From Plectrocnemia conspersa (Eukaryota > Arthropoda > Insecta > Trichoptera > Polycentropodidae), in NCBI GenBank assembly GCA_009617715.1, contig VTFK01000354.1:62001-126000 (forward strand): 64,000 nucleotides of DNA, read 5' to 3'. Below the pieces are notes generated by a model, which was not told where the DNA came from, ran no database searches, and was given only the letters and a program-made list of their open reading frames with translations. Made by a program: the position numbers and the translations under genes. Shown one piece after another: positions 55,495 to 64,000 of this stretch. The number at the start of each line of letters is the position of its first letter. The stretch's first letter is position 1.

Positions 55495-56365
55495 TCACAC
55501 CCTCAACTCTTCCATGGTGATGTTGGACTTAGCGTTAAGCTGAGTGTTTTTCTTAGTCAAAGTACCCGTATTTATTAATTGTATACTGTGAGCGGCCAAC
55601 AACGGCTGGTTTTCTGGCAGTTGGTTCGACGTCAGAGTGTTGATGTTGCCTTTGCCTCCCTTTGGCGGTGGAGGCGCTCTCGGCAAAGTGCCTACATTGT
55701 TCTGAGGTAAGTCTGCAAACTCTGGAGGCGGCAACTGGTGATGTGAGTGTGTGTGATGGTGCGCTAATATAGTAGCGGGATCGTTTTTTAAACTAGTCTG
55801 AAAATTTAAAGCGCTCTCGATATCTCCACAAATATTATTAGGCATCTGTCCGTTCTCTGATCTTTTCTTAGTGTTGTGACTCCCATTGGAATGACCATCG
55901 TGCCCGTTCAATCTGGTTTTATCTCTTTGATAATACACTCCAGCAAAAATCAGCACGTTCAGAATCAGCAATGAACAACCGATGGCTATGGTTACACTCA
56001 AAGCGGTTGAATACGCAGCAAAACCATCTTCTGGAGTAGATGATGTAGAACCCATTGAGTTATACTCATCTCTACTATTCGTATCTGATGATATATCTCT
56101 AGATGGGATCAGTGTGACTCCAGATCTATCTTTTCCATATCCTTGATTTGGATAGCTTATATTAAGGAATGGCAGTGTTGGTACTTTCGGTACTTCAACT
56201 GGAAGGACTGCTTTAGGTACCTCAGTTGTTAAAGTTCGCATAGTTCCTGGTACTTTTGGTTGATTTGGTGGACTATCGTCGTCATCTAATTGATGGTGTC
56301 CTTGCGGTACGTCGGCGCCGCCTGGTCGGTGCAAATCTGGCACCAGGTTCAGCCAGAATGACAGT
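55495..56365 (-). CDS. Nlg: Neuroligin, last coding exon (stalk, membrane helix, cytoplasmic tail)
   Basis: This terminal exon encodes 289 residues after a split Arg codon. The first residues, SFWLNLVPDLHRPGG, close the cholinesterase-like domain as in other neuroligins. An acidic, Pro- and Ser/Thr-rich extracellular stalk (about residues 20-118, with one NIS sequon) follows. Then comes a single hydrophobic helix (about 121-144, ALSVTIAIGC onward) ending in YYQRDK. The cytoplasmic tail of about 145 residues has a His-rich run (AHHHTHSHH), a Pro-rich run (RAPPPPKGG) and ends TMEELRV, consistent with a C-terminal PDZ-binding ligand for synaptic scaffolds. The acceptor is tccctag just above 56365; the open frame extends to 56418 but that part is intron. 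The stop TGA is the complement of 55495-55497. The low-complexity tail is typical of the family; no lesion is seen. Confidence 0.95.
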
Positions 56366-56643
56366 CTAGGGACAAAAATAAACGATATAAATTTAAACAG
56401 CCATAAAAACAAATGCAAAAGTTTTATTCTGTGGGGTGGACCGACGCAAATTTACGACAATATAAGACATAAGTTTCTCAATGTTACATTTTAGAACGAT
56501 GTGGTTCAGTACTAATTTTTATATGCATATTATTTATCTATATATAAGAGTATTAGAAACATAAAGATTAATTTGTTTTATTATAATTTAAACTATATAA
56601 CAAAATTTATAACATGACGATAGAATAATAAAATTTATATGTA

Positions 56644-57018
56644 CCCTAAGTTCTTGTCTATAATCCGGACTCGTATATAAGCCGGAGACCAAAAACCATA
56701 AGAATTTAAAAATAAAATTTACTTATAGATAAGCCGGAGAAGATCAAAACAGAAGATCAAATCGAATATGAAATTCCAGAATCCTTTAACGAGATGTTTG
56801 AAAATATTATGTTTTTTAAAAATGTGTAACGAGATGTTTTTTAAAAATGTGTAACTTTTTTAAAAAAAAAAAAATTTAAAAAAAAAAATGTATGACTTTT
56901 TTTTAATAAAATTGATTTTGTGTATAAGCCGGACTTATGTATAAGCCGATATTCTATTTTTGCATTTTCACAACTTTTTTCCTTAGATAAGCCGCGGCTT
57001 ATACACAAGAACTTAGGG
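56644..57018. mobile_element. Tc1/mariner (pogo-like) non-autonomous element
   Basis: A 375-base element in the last neuroligin intron, flanked by TA on each side (56642-56643 and 57019-57020). The terminal inverted repeats start CCCTAAGTTCTTGTCTATAA and, from the other end, CCCTAAGTTCTTGTGTATAA. Five or more subterminal copies of ATAAGCCG follow at both ends, probably transposase binding sites. A short plus-strand frame (about 56755-56815) reads EYEIPESFNEMFENIM, perhaps the remains of a transposase C-terminus. Its TIRs differ from the miniature element at 24004-24198. Confidence 0.85.
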
Positions 57019-57632
57019 TAATATTTTATGCTGGTTTCAGTTGTAAAAAGTATGACTAAAAAAAAATAACAATCTTTTTCAACAAATACTGAAACAAACT
57101 TCTGTAATTATTTTCAAATGATTATTTCAAATACACTTTAAAGTAACAAACGTGAAGCCGAGTTTTATGCTCTATATTAAAATTAAAAACTATATTTGGT
57201 ATAAAAGTCGTTGCTTGGGTTTTATTCTCAAATTATAAATTTAAGTTTTAATGTGTTAAGTGTTTATTAAACATTTAATAATCCCCATAAAAACAAAACA
57301 TATAACTAAGTCTAAGAGTTTAGCTCAAAAAAGGTCAAGATATATCACTTATATGCCAAAGAAAATGCTAGATAAATAAAAACTAAAAAAAAATAAGATT
57401 GGGACTTTTACTAGTTCTGTAACAATTACTGTGTTATTTATATTCTAAGTTAATCAATAACTACAAAAATTAAACTTAATGTGCTAGTTACAATAAAACA
57501 TTTGTTATGTATTTTTATTTCATAATTTTTTCCTGTTGTAGCAACTTTATACCGAGTTTAATAATAATACCGAAAATAATAATTATTTAGTACTTAAATT
57601 ATAATATTTTAAAATATTTTTTTAATAAATAT

Positions 57633-57810
57633 TGTAAACAGTCATTTTGATTTATTTACTATTCCATTTTGTACTATTAATGTGTACGTATTTAAGAATT
57701 AATAGTTAAATAATAAATATTTAGTCGTTATTTTTCTATTTAAATAAACAATTATTTTGGTTTACGCATTATTCCATTTTGTACTAATAACGTTAATTGT
57801 ACTAAAAAAC
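57633..57810 (+). repeat. Two units of a ~107-base tandem module (intron)
   Basis: TTATTCCATTTTGTACTA-type cores at 57633-57700 and 57741-57810, about 107 bases apart, each followed by a TTAGTCGTTA- or TTAGCAGTAA-like end. Related units lie in the 3' flank of the gene. Confidence 0.7.
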
Positions 57811-58387
57811 GTGGTTATTAATAATAAGTACTTAGCAGTAATGATTAAAAAATGCTAATATCAAAATTACTAAAAATATTTTTTTATGAATACATTTAAA
57901 AAAACTCATTTAAAGCTTAATTTTATGCTCTAAATTAAAATTTATAATTAGACTAAATAATATTTTTTTTAGTATAAAATCATTGCTCGGTTTTTAGTCA
58001 CAAAATAATTCTTTTGAATTTAGTTTTAATATTAAAATTACAGAGTTTAATTATTTAAGAAGGTTTTAAAAGTATGTTTTTACCCGTTTTATAATTTTTA
58101 AATATGACAATTTTAATCCAACAATACATGATTAGATTATTTTTATAAAATAATGTGCTGATTCTCAAACTGTTATCAGTTCAGACGTATTATGTATATT
58201 TTGTCGATTTTCTCATTTTTATGGTAAGTGTGCAATATTTAATAATCAAATTTAAAGAAATCATTCCTTAATTATAATTTAAAAAAATAAGGGTAATATA
58301 TTTTAACGAATCTTATTACTTTAAATGTCAATCTGATAATTGTATCAGTATCAAAAAAATAATATTCAATGTTATATCAATAATTAA

Positions 58388-59370
58388 CATTTTTTTTACA
58401 TTTTCTATTTTAAAACTATGCATATAATAAAACGAAAATATTTTTAAAACAATATTATAATACAAAATCAATAATATTGCTAATTATGTAGCAATTTTTT
58501 GAACAGAAAATTTTATTTCTTAAATATTTATAAATATATGTATTAACAAAGGTGAAAAAATATATTTTTAAATTTATATAATATGTACTTTTTGAAAGGC
58601 AAAACAATAAAACGTCTAGTCACTTTATAATTAAACTTTATAATAAATGGTCAATTGATAATTAGCATGGTCAGCAAATTTGCAATAAATGGTCAATAAC
58701 TTTTTGACAAACCATCAGTAAATCGATTAGAACTGTAGTATTAAAACTAGCTGTCTGCTTTTTATTATCGCGAGGTTATTATTTTGGATTTTAGGTAAAA
58801 AAAATAGTTTTTCTATTTATTGTAAAAATTGTAATAAGTACGAATAGAAGTAACATATTAAAAGTTGTACATTTTCGTTGAATTTTTCAAATTTTTTACA
58901 TTTTCTGTTCTATAACTTTATGCACATATTAAAAAGATACAAAACTAAATTTGAAAACAATATAACACAAAATTAATAATTTTGTAGCAATTTTATAAAC
59001 AGGCAATTTTATTTGTTATACTTAAATATTTATAAAAATATTATCAAAGGTGAAAAAACGTATTTTTAAATTTATTTAATATGTATTTATACTGAAATTA
59101 TTTTGAAAGGCATCAAATAAAATGTACAGTAACTTTTTAACCAAACTTTTTAAATAAATGGTCAGCTAAAAATTAAAATGATCAGAAAATTTGCCATAAA
59201 TGATCATACAGTAAGTTGATTGTAACTGTAATGTTATAACTAGCCGGGTGCTTTTCACTATCGTGAGGTACCGCAGCTATCGGGTGTGCGAATACCGGAC
59301 GCTTATCTTTTTGAATTTTAAAAAAATTTTACTTTTTGTATTTATTTGTAAAAATAAATACTGATTGCGT
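58388..59370 (+). repeat. ~0.5-kb direct tandem duplication, diverged
   Basis: Two units in tandem, about 58388-58870 and 58888-59370, keep colinear landmarks: TTTTTACATTTTCT (58393 and 58893), GTAGCAATTTT (58488 and 58984), GGTGAAAAA (58551 and 59049), AATAAATGGTC (58643 and 59154) and CTAGC (58748 and about 59243). The spacing stays near 500-510 bases. The second unit has an extra ~35 GC-richer bases near 59270-59305. Confidence 0.85.
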
Positions 59371-59870
59371 TAGTTCTAAAACACTAAAATATACTGATTG
59401 CTCAAGTCTTATTACAAATATTAAATTATTAACATGTTATGACTATACAAAAACTTAACAACTATTTGGTAAATATATTCTGTCAAAACATAGCTGTAAA
59501 TAAATTTAAAAACTTATCTTTTCATATTACTGAGCATTTAATAAATTTAATTCATTAATTTGACTAATTATCAAAAGTACCGACCGTTCAATTAAATTAC
59601 TGATTAAAATAAAATATAATTTTTGACATAAGTCAACTATCGATGGATTTTATAAAATTAAAAATATAAATAACTTGAATGAATGTGTATCTATTTAAAG
59701 CAATATATATTTATTTTGAAAAAAAGCATTTATATTCAAAAGAAATATAATGTTTTAGATTTTATTATTCGCTTATATAATAAATTAAAAAATATATATT
59801 TTATTAAATACATTTAAAAGCTAAAATGTAAATTTAATAATATTATATTAAATATATGTATATACCATAC

Positions 59871-60029
59871 CTATGAGCTCTATAGTGGTTCTTCAGCTTA
59901 GGCTTGGTGTCCAAATTAAGATATTTCTTATGCACGGCTTCGTAAGCCGTCCATTCGATATTCTTAAACCTGTTCCTTTCGCCTCTCAATCCGTGCACGA
60001 GATCGGTGTCTTGAGGTTCGTTCGGATTT
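59871..60029 (-). CDS. Nlg: Neuroligin, penultimate exon
   Basis: A 159-base exon that continues the neuroligin domain. It begins with one base completing a Gly codon and then reads NPNEPQDTDL, followed by a stretch with the family pattern W-x-A-Y-x-x-x-x-K-K-Y-L-x-L and the Lys-rich end KPKLKNHYRAH. On the minus strand an acceptor (ctttttag) lies just above 60029 and a donor (gtatgg) just below 59871. The exon ends with AG, and the first base of the last exon makes Arg (H-R-L-S-F-W). Open reading continues past both splice sites, so the ends are set by splice signals and phase agreement with both neighbours. The flanking introns are about 1.5 kb upstream and 3.5 kb downstream. It has no stop codon or frameshift, so the gene looks intact here. 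Confidence 0.93.
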
Positions 60030-61525
60030 CTAAAAAGATAAGAGAACAAAGAAGAAAAGAGCATTAATTTACGAGCGCAAAGTGAGTGCGTATCTACTAC
60101 TACTTTATATATATATAGTATGCGAGTTCGTTTTATTCCGATCGGTAATAGACATGTAATCTCTATCGGAAAATTGGAAATGAACAGCGGGACGGAATGG
60201 GACGTCGTTTTCCTTTCGTACGGGTACTACAATACCCACGATAAAGATTTTGCCCCAAATCCAATATAATATTAATGAACTGAATCGGAGATATGGGAGG
60301 AGGTGCATTAATACACAAAAGTCCTATTTTAATCAAGTTGTAATGGACGAAAAAATGTCATGTTTTGTATAATGTGAAATTCATACGCAAATATCTAAAT
60401 AAGAATAGAGAATTAAATCATATTAAATCAAATATTTTTTATCACCTAAGACTTAGGTGACAAAAAATAATTACCTAGGTCCTAGGTAATTAATTAATAG
60501 TTTTACCACGTACCTTTATTTTATATAAATACATAAATATAATTTCAAAAAGTAATATTTGAGAGGTAAATTAAATTATTCATGGGAGTTTAACATTTAT
60601 AATTGTTTAATAGTTTGTTTAATATAAATTTGGTATATGTAATCGAATTACCCTTAACATGTTTTAGGTTAACTGTATTAATTTATATTTATATATAATT
60701 CAGAAAGGTAGAATTTTAGTATCTGTACAAAGGTCATGTGTGTCGTAGGTCTTTATTACTTTATTAAGAAAAGCATCTCTTAGAATAAATTGTTTTTATA
60801 TATTAATAATAGTATATACCTTAAAATAAAAATAACAGCTAAGCAATATGTTATGTATAAGTATGAAAATTGTATGAATACAATATAAATATATTGAATA
60901 CTTTATTACAATAAACTATTAACTAATATAAATTTAGTTTTAAAATATTTAAACATTTATTTTTATTTTAGGTAGTAAAAAAAAATCAGAATTTAAGAAA
61001 AGAAAAAAAATATCTATACTATGATATTTGTTTTATTTTTTTTCCGAATATACTGCTTTGATAACATTGTAAAACAGGATAATTAAATAATATTGCATTT
61101 GCCTGTGAACCCAAATATGTTAGTTTACCTAAGGGTATGTGAGAGGAAAAACTTTTAACATGGTTTTAGTTATAGAGAACCAGTCAAGCGCACAAGCTGT
61201 CCAGTCCTCCGCAAGCAAAAAACAATTAACAAAACCAAGCGAGGATTGCTTTCTCGGTTGTTTGACGGGGTAAATATTTGCGGGAATGGCTGTCGCAGAG
61301 GTTACATAGGTCAACCTAAAGGGGGTCAGATCGATCTAGGGGCGGTCTAGGTCTTCATTAGGTAATTCCTCCGCCGAGACCTTTCACGTCTTTATATTGG
61401 ATTTTCAGTAGTTTCGGTCCTTGCCGCCGCGGTTTTCCAAAGTTGAAAACCGATAAAAAATATGACCGGTAACGTGTGTGTTGGACGATAAGCCGGTGGT
61501 GTAATACTGCGCAGAATGTACTTAC
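60030..61525 (-). other. Nlg: Neuroligin intron (about 1.5 kb)
   Basis: The intron between the two cholinesterase-domain exons, with donor GTAAGT at 61525-61520 and acceptor ctttttag just above 60029. The parts nearest the exons (60060-60300 and 61130-61500) are clearly richer in GC than the middle. Two adjacent short perfect palindromes lie at 60442-60460 and 60469-60491. No exon is recognised inside. Confidence 0.8.
60442..60491. repeat. Two adjacent perfect palindromes
   Basis: TCACCTAAG-A-CTTAGGTGA (60442-60460) and AATTACCTAGG-T-CCTAGGTAATT (60469-60491), 8 bases apart in a neuroligin intron. Both contain the CCTA/TAGG core around a single central base. Confidence 0.9.
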
Positions 61526-61680
61526 CCGGTTCGAGCGAAGTTGCTCCAGTAAAGTATTACAGCTTCGGAGAGAAGGGCTTCACCTTTGGTGTAGTTTCTG
61601 GGAAAGTGCGCCAAAGGACCCGCCGCCAAAGGCGCCCCAAACAAGTAAGGCAATTCTTCCCCGTGGACACACCCTTGGCG
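61526..61680 (-). CDS. Nlg: Neuroligin, internal exon (end of cholinesterase-like domain)
   Basis: This exon encodes 51 codons plus two bases of the C-terminal part of the extracellular cholinesterase-like domain of neuroligin, a postsynaptic adhesion protein that binds neurexin. Visible landmarks are VHGEELPYLFGAP, where the His sits at the position of the esterase catalytic His, an NYT glycosylation sequon, and the helix EAVILYWSNFARTG. On the minus strand the exon is preceded by an acceptor (cttttacag) and followed by a donor (gtaagt), and it ends in phase 2 with GG. The next exon supplies A, giving Gly-Asn-Pro-Asn-Glu-Pro, the usual neuroligin reading across this junction. The preceding exon is not visible before the window ends at 64000, so the upstream intron is at least 2.3 kb. 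The family match is strong; which neuroligin paralogue it is cannot be told from here. Confidence 0.93.
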
Positions 61681-62649
61681 CTGTAAAAGTTTAATACAAT
61701 CAAACACATGTGTATAAGCTTGCGTCGATAATGCACAAAGAAATATGTAATTATAAATTATGTTAATGTATTTTATTCACTACACACGCATTTTGAAACC
61801 ATTTTTTTATATAACCATTATATGTTAAAATGTCCTTTATTTTTTAATGTAATTATACTTTAAGATATATGTTATATCATCTGTTTCTATCTACTAATGA
61901 TACAAATACAATGAGGTAGCGTGATTAACGTAGATAGGGTCAAAGGTTAAGTTAAATTGCCTGCTTCAATTTGTAAATATCATACTTAATTATTTAATAA
62001 AAAGATAAAGCGAAATGAAATGATATTTTTTAAATGAGATCATTTGAAATCATTTTGTAGCCGAATGCCATCGAAACCAGTTCTAAAAACCAGAAATTGT
62101 AAATAAAGTTTATTAACCAAAATAAATCAGTAAGTTCTTTTGTACCTTCCTCTCTTTTCTTTATCATAAAATCGTTTCTTTTTGAATATGAATAAATCTG
62201 CATTGCCTTTATCAAAATTCATTAAAATCTGATTTAAAATATGAATTTGTTCTAAATCTAAAAAATCGTTATAAGCCAAAGCAAAGTCATAATTTATAAG
62301 TCAAAGCTTACCAACTGAAGAAGAATGCATATATTAAAACTCTCTTTTAAAAACCTTAACGTAAGTGTACCATAAATAATGTTTTGATAATAAAGACACA
62401 AAAATAAAGAGCTAAGGATAAAAATATATTCATTTAGGTATAAGCAGATCAGAATATTATATTATTAAAGCAAAGGCAATTTTATATGCAATATATTGTA
62501 AAAAAACATATACAAGAATAAAGGCAATTTTTTTTTTATTATTGCACATGTTATTAACAATGTTTGTCTACAATAAATATTGAGCCAATACAATATATCA
62601 GTGGTATAAGTCAGTAACTAATACATTAAGACTGTTTTTTAATTTTTGT

Positions 62650-62800
62650 TGTTCATAATTATTGATTATTATATATATATATATCCAATTTATATAAATA
62701 CTTTGGATATATATATTTAATAAATATAAATAGTCTATAAATACTTTGGATATATATATTTATATATATATATATATATATCCAAAGTATTTATAGACTT
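62650..62800. repeat. TA-rich long palindrome with a direct repeat
   Basis: The arm AGTCTATAAATACTTTGG (62732-62749) continues into TA repeats and is mirrored by CCAAAGTATTTATAGACT (62782-62799), so the whole 68 bases can fold into one hairpin. ATAAATACTTTGGATATATA also occurs once more in direct orientation just upstream (about 62693-62715). Confidence 0.9.
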
Positions 62801-63614
62801 TCATTATCTCATTGATGAATCAATAAAAATAAAATCGAGCTTAGTCGTTTTTAAAAGCATATATTATTTGTATGCTTTAATTACAGTTTAAGATTATTAA
62901 AATATAGGTCACTAATATACTGATTTCAGTCTGGTGTCTCACAACTTTAATTCGCTGGAAATAATTTAATTAATAAATATGTAGTACATGTTGAATAATT
63001 TGTATATCACTATTAAAATTAAAGAGGTATTGCAATTTGATATTAGATTACAGTAAAAATCCTACCGTTAAAAAGTGAAATATTTATTAACAAATGTAGT
63101 TATTTAGTTACAGTGCTTTAAAAAGTTAACCAAACAATAACAGTTATAGATATCAGAAGTAGATATTCGGTATGAATATAGCCAAATTCTGTGAGAAGCT
63201 CTGCTTTGCATTGATGATTGCGTCACTTTAATAATTTATTGGTTATTGATAATATGTATGATACATTAGTTCGTAAAGTCTTTGAAAATTACTTACATTG
63301 ACTAAAATTCCCGCGAAACAAAATACTCAATGATTTTTTAGATCAAGCTATCTGATTTACATCTAAAAAAGCTGAAACAATCTATGTGTGATCTCTTCTA
63401 GATGAGTATATGAGTAATGTATATTGCGTTAATATAGCTAGTTCAGAGAAAAGGATGAATTATACTCTATTTGCGGTAACACAGTCAGTTCTAGAGCTAT
63501 CCATTTCATTATTATTCGTAATTTAGAAAGATATGGCAAGTTTGGGTTTTAAAAAATAAACCGGAGTATTGATAAATATATCCGTATTGTGTTCAAGGCT
63601 GTTAAATAATCTTT

Positions 63615-63700
63615 AACTGGTAGAAATATATATCTACTGTTGAAAATGTAATCCGATATGATTTTACTAAAATGAAATATTTAAAAAATATTTTCGGGAT
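63615..63700 (+). repeat. Dispersed ACTAGT-type repeat, short copy
   Basis: TCTACTGTTGAAAATGTA then TCCGATATGATTTTACTAAA matches 4412-4455 except for a few bases. Confidence 0.75.
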
Positions 63701-64000
63701 AAATTCAAGACTATATCTTGCTATGATTTTTTTTATCTAGTTGGGCCCCTCAAGAATAACGGGCACCGGGAATTTGTCCCCTCTCCCTCCTTCTATCAGC
63801 AGGCTCGATCGTGTGCTTTAGTTAAATAATGATGATATGGTAGCTCTCAAACTGACTGTGCTAACGCAAATATAATGTAGTCATCTCAAGTGGCTTGGGG
63901 GAGGGAAATTTGAAATAAATATCAAGTCCTATCTAATACTTAGATTTTAAAATTGGCAGAAGATGTTTGAACTCTGGATTAACCACGTTGTACTTCAAAG

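Larger units (their letters stand above)
56366..59870 (-). other. Nlg: Last neuroligin intron (about 3.5 kb), repeat-rich
   Basis: The intron between the last two coding exons, bounded by GTATGG at 59870-59865 and tccctag above 56365 on the minus strand. It is very AT-rich and holds a pogo-like miniature transposon (56644-57018), two copies of a module related to the 3' flank (57633-57810), a diverged direct repeat (about 57150-57245 and 57920-58045) and a ~0.5-kb tandem duplication (about 58388-59370). No coding exon was recognised in it. Confidence 0.8.
61681..64000 (-). other. Nlg: Neuroligin upstream intron, partial
   Basis: Sequence 5' of the first visible exon on the minus strand, beginning with the acceptor cttttacag. 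It is AT-rich with no neuroligin-like exon. It contains a palindromic TA-rich region (62650-62800), one copy of the dispersed ACTAGT-type repeat (about 63615-63700), and a GC-rich patch at 63742-63815 resembling one end of a hAT-type transposon. The intron continues out of the window. Confidence 0.6.

Noticed and set aside
56366..56418. Extension of the last neuroligin frame to an upstream Met
   Set aside because: This is intron read-through; the acceptor at 56366-56367 restores the family sequence and phase with the previous exon.

Overview
This window is AT-rich nuclear DNA from an animal, almost certainly an insect. It has multi-exon gene structure with GT-AG introns, no bacterial-type operons, and many decayed non-LTR retrotransposons, DNA transposons and tRNA-like SINE pieces. 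The order is uncertain; a beetle would fit, but nothing here proves it.

Only one host gene is supported: the 3' end of a neuroligin on the minus strand, about 55.5-61.7 kb. Three consecutive exons (61680-61526, 60029-59871, 56365-55495) join in phase across consensus splice sites. They encode about 394 C-terminal residues: the last part of the cholinesterase-like extracellular domain, a stalk, one membrane helix, and a cytoplasmic tail with a proline-rich stretch and a C-terminal EELRV that looks like a PDZ ligand. Earlier exons lie beyond position 64000.

The remaining ~55 kb, downstream of the gene, is gene-poor. Its main recognisable content is transposon debris. Left to right: a LINE 3' end (1-596); a piggyBac relic (2058-2470); an RTE-like RT scrap with a nested inverted-repeat insertion (5350-5700); a TA-flanked terminal-inverted-repeat (TIR) transposon (7779-8568) with an opposite-strand relative at 53556-54424; an AT-rich LINE RT fragment (13250-13460, minus); a LINE RNase H fragment (about 16900-17065); an inverted pair of one Jockey/CR1-like LINE (19770-20815 minus, 24642-25714 plus); a hAT-like element (about 23560-24516) carrying a nested pogo-like miniature element (24004-24198); a complete but inactive ZBED-type hAT (43679-45164) with an 8-bp target duplication; and a LINE RT pseudogene (about 48500-49880). 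tRNA-like SINE pieces lie at 20.9, 37.3 and 47.3 kb.

Between these are long AT-rich stretches with islands of visibly higher GC that are not convincingly coding. They could be older unique or regulatory sequence. The last neuroligin intron holds a pogo-like miniature element (56644-57018), a ~0.5-kb tandem duplication (58.38-59.37 kb) and a repeat module also found in the 3' flank. I found no CRISPR, operon or clearly new molecular system. The most distinctive observations are repeat structures.
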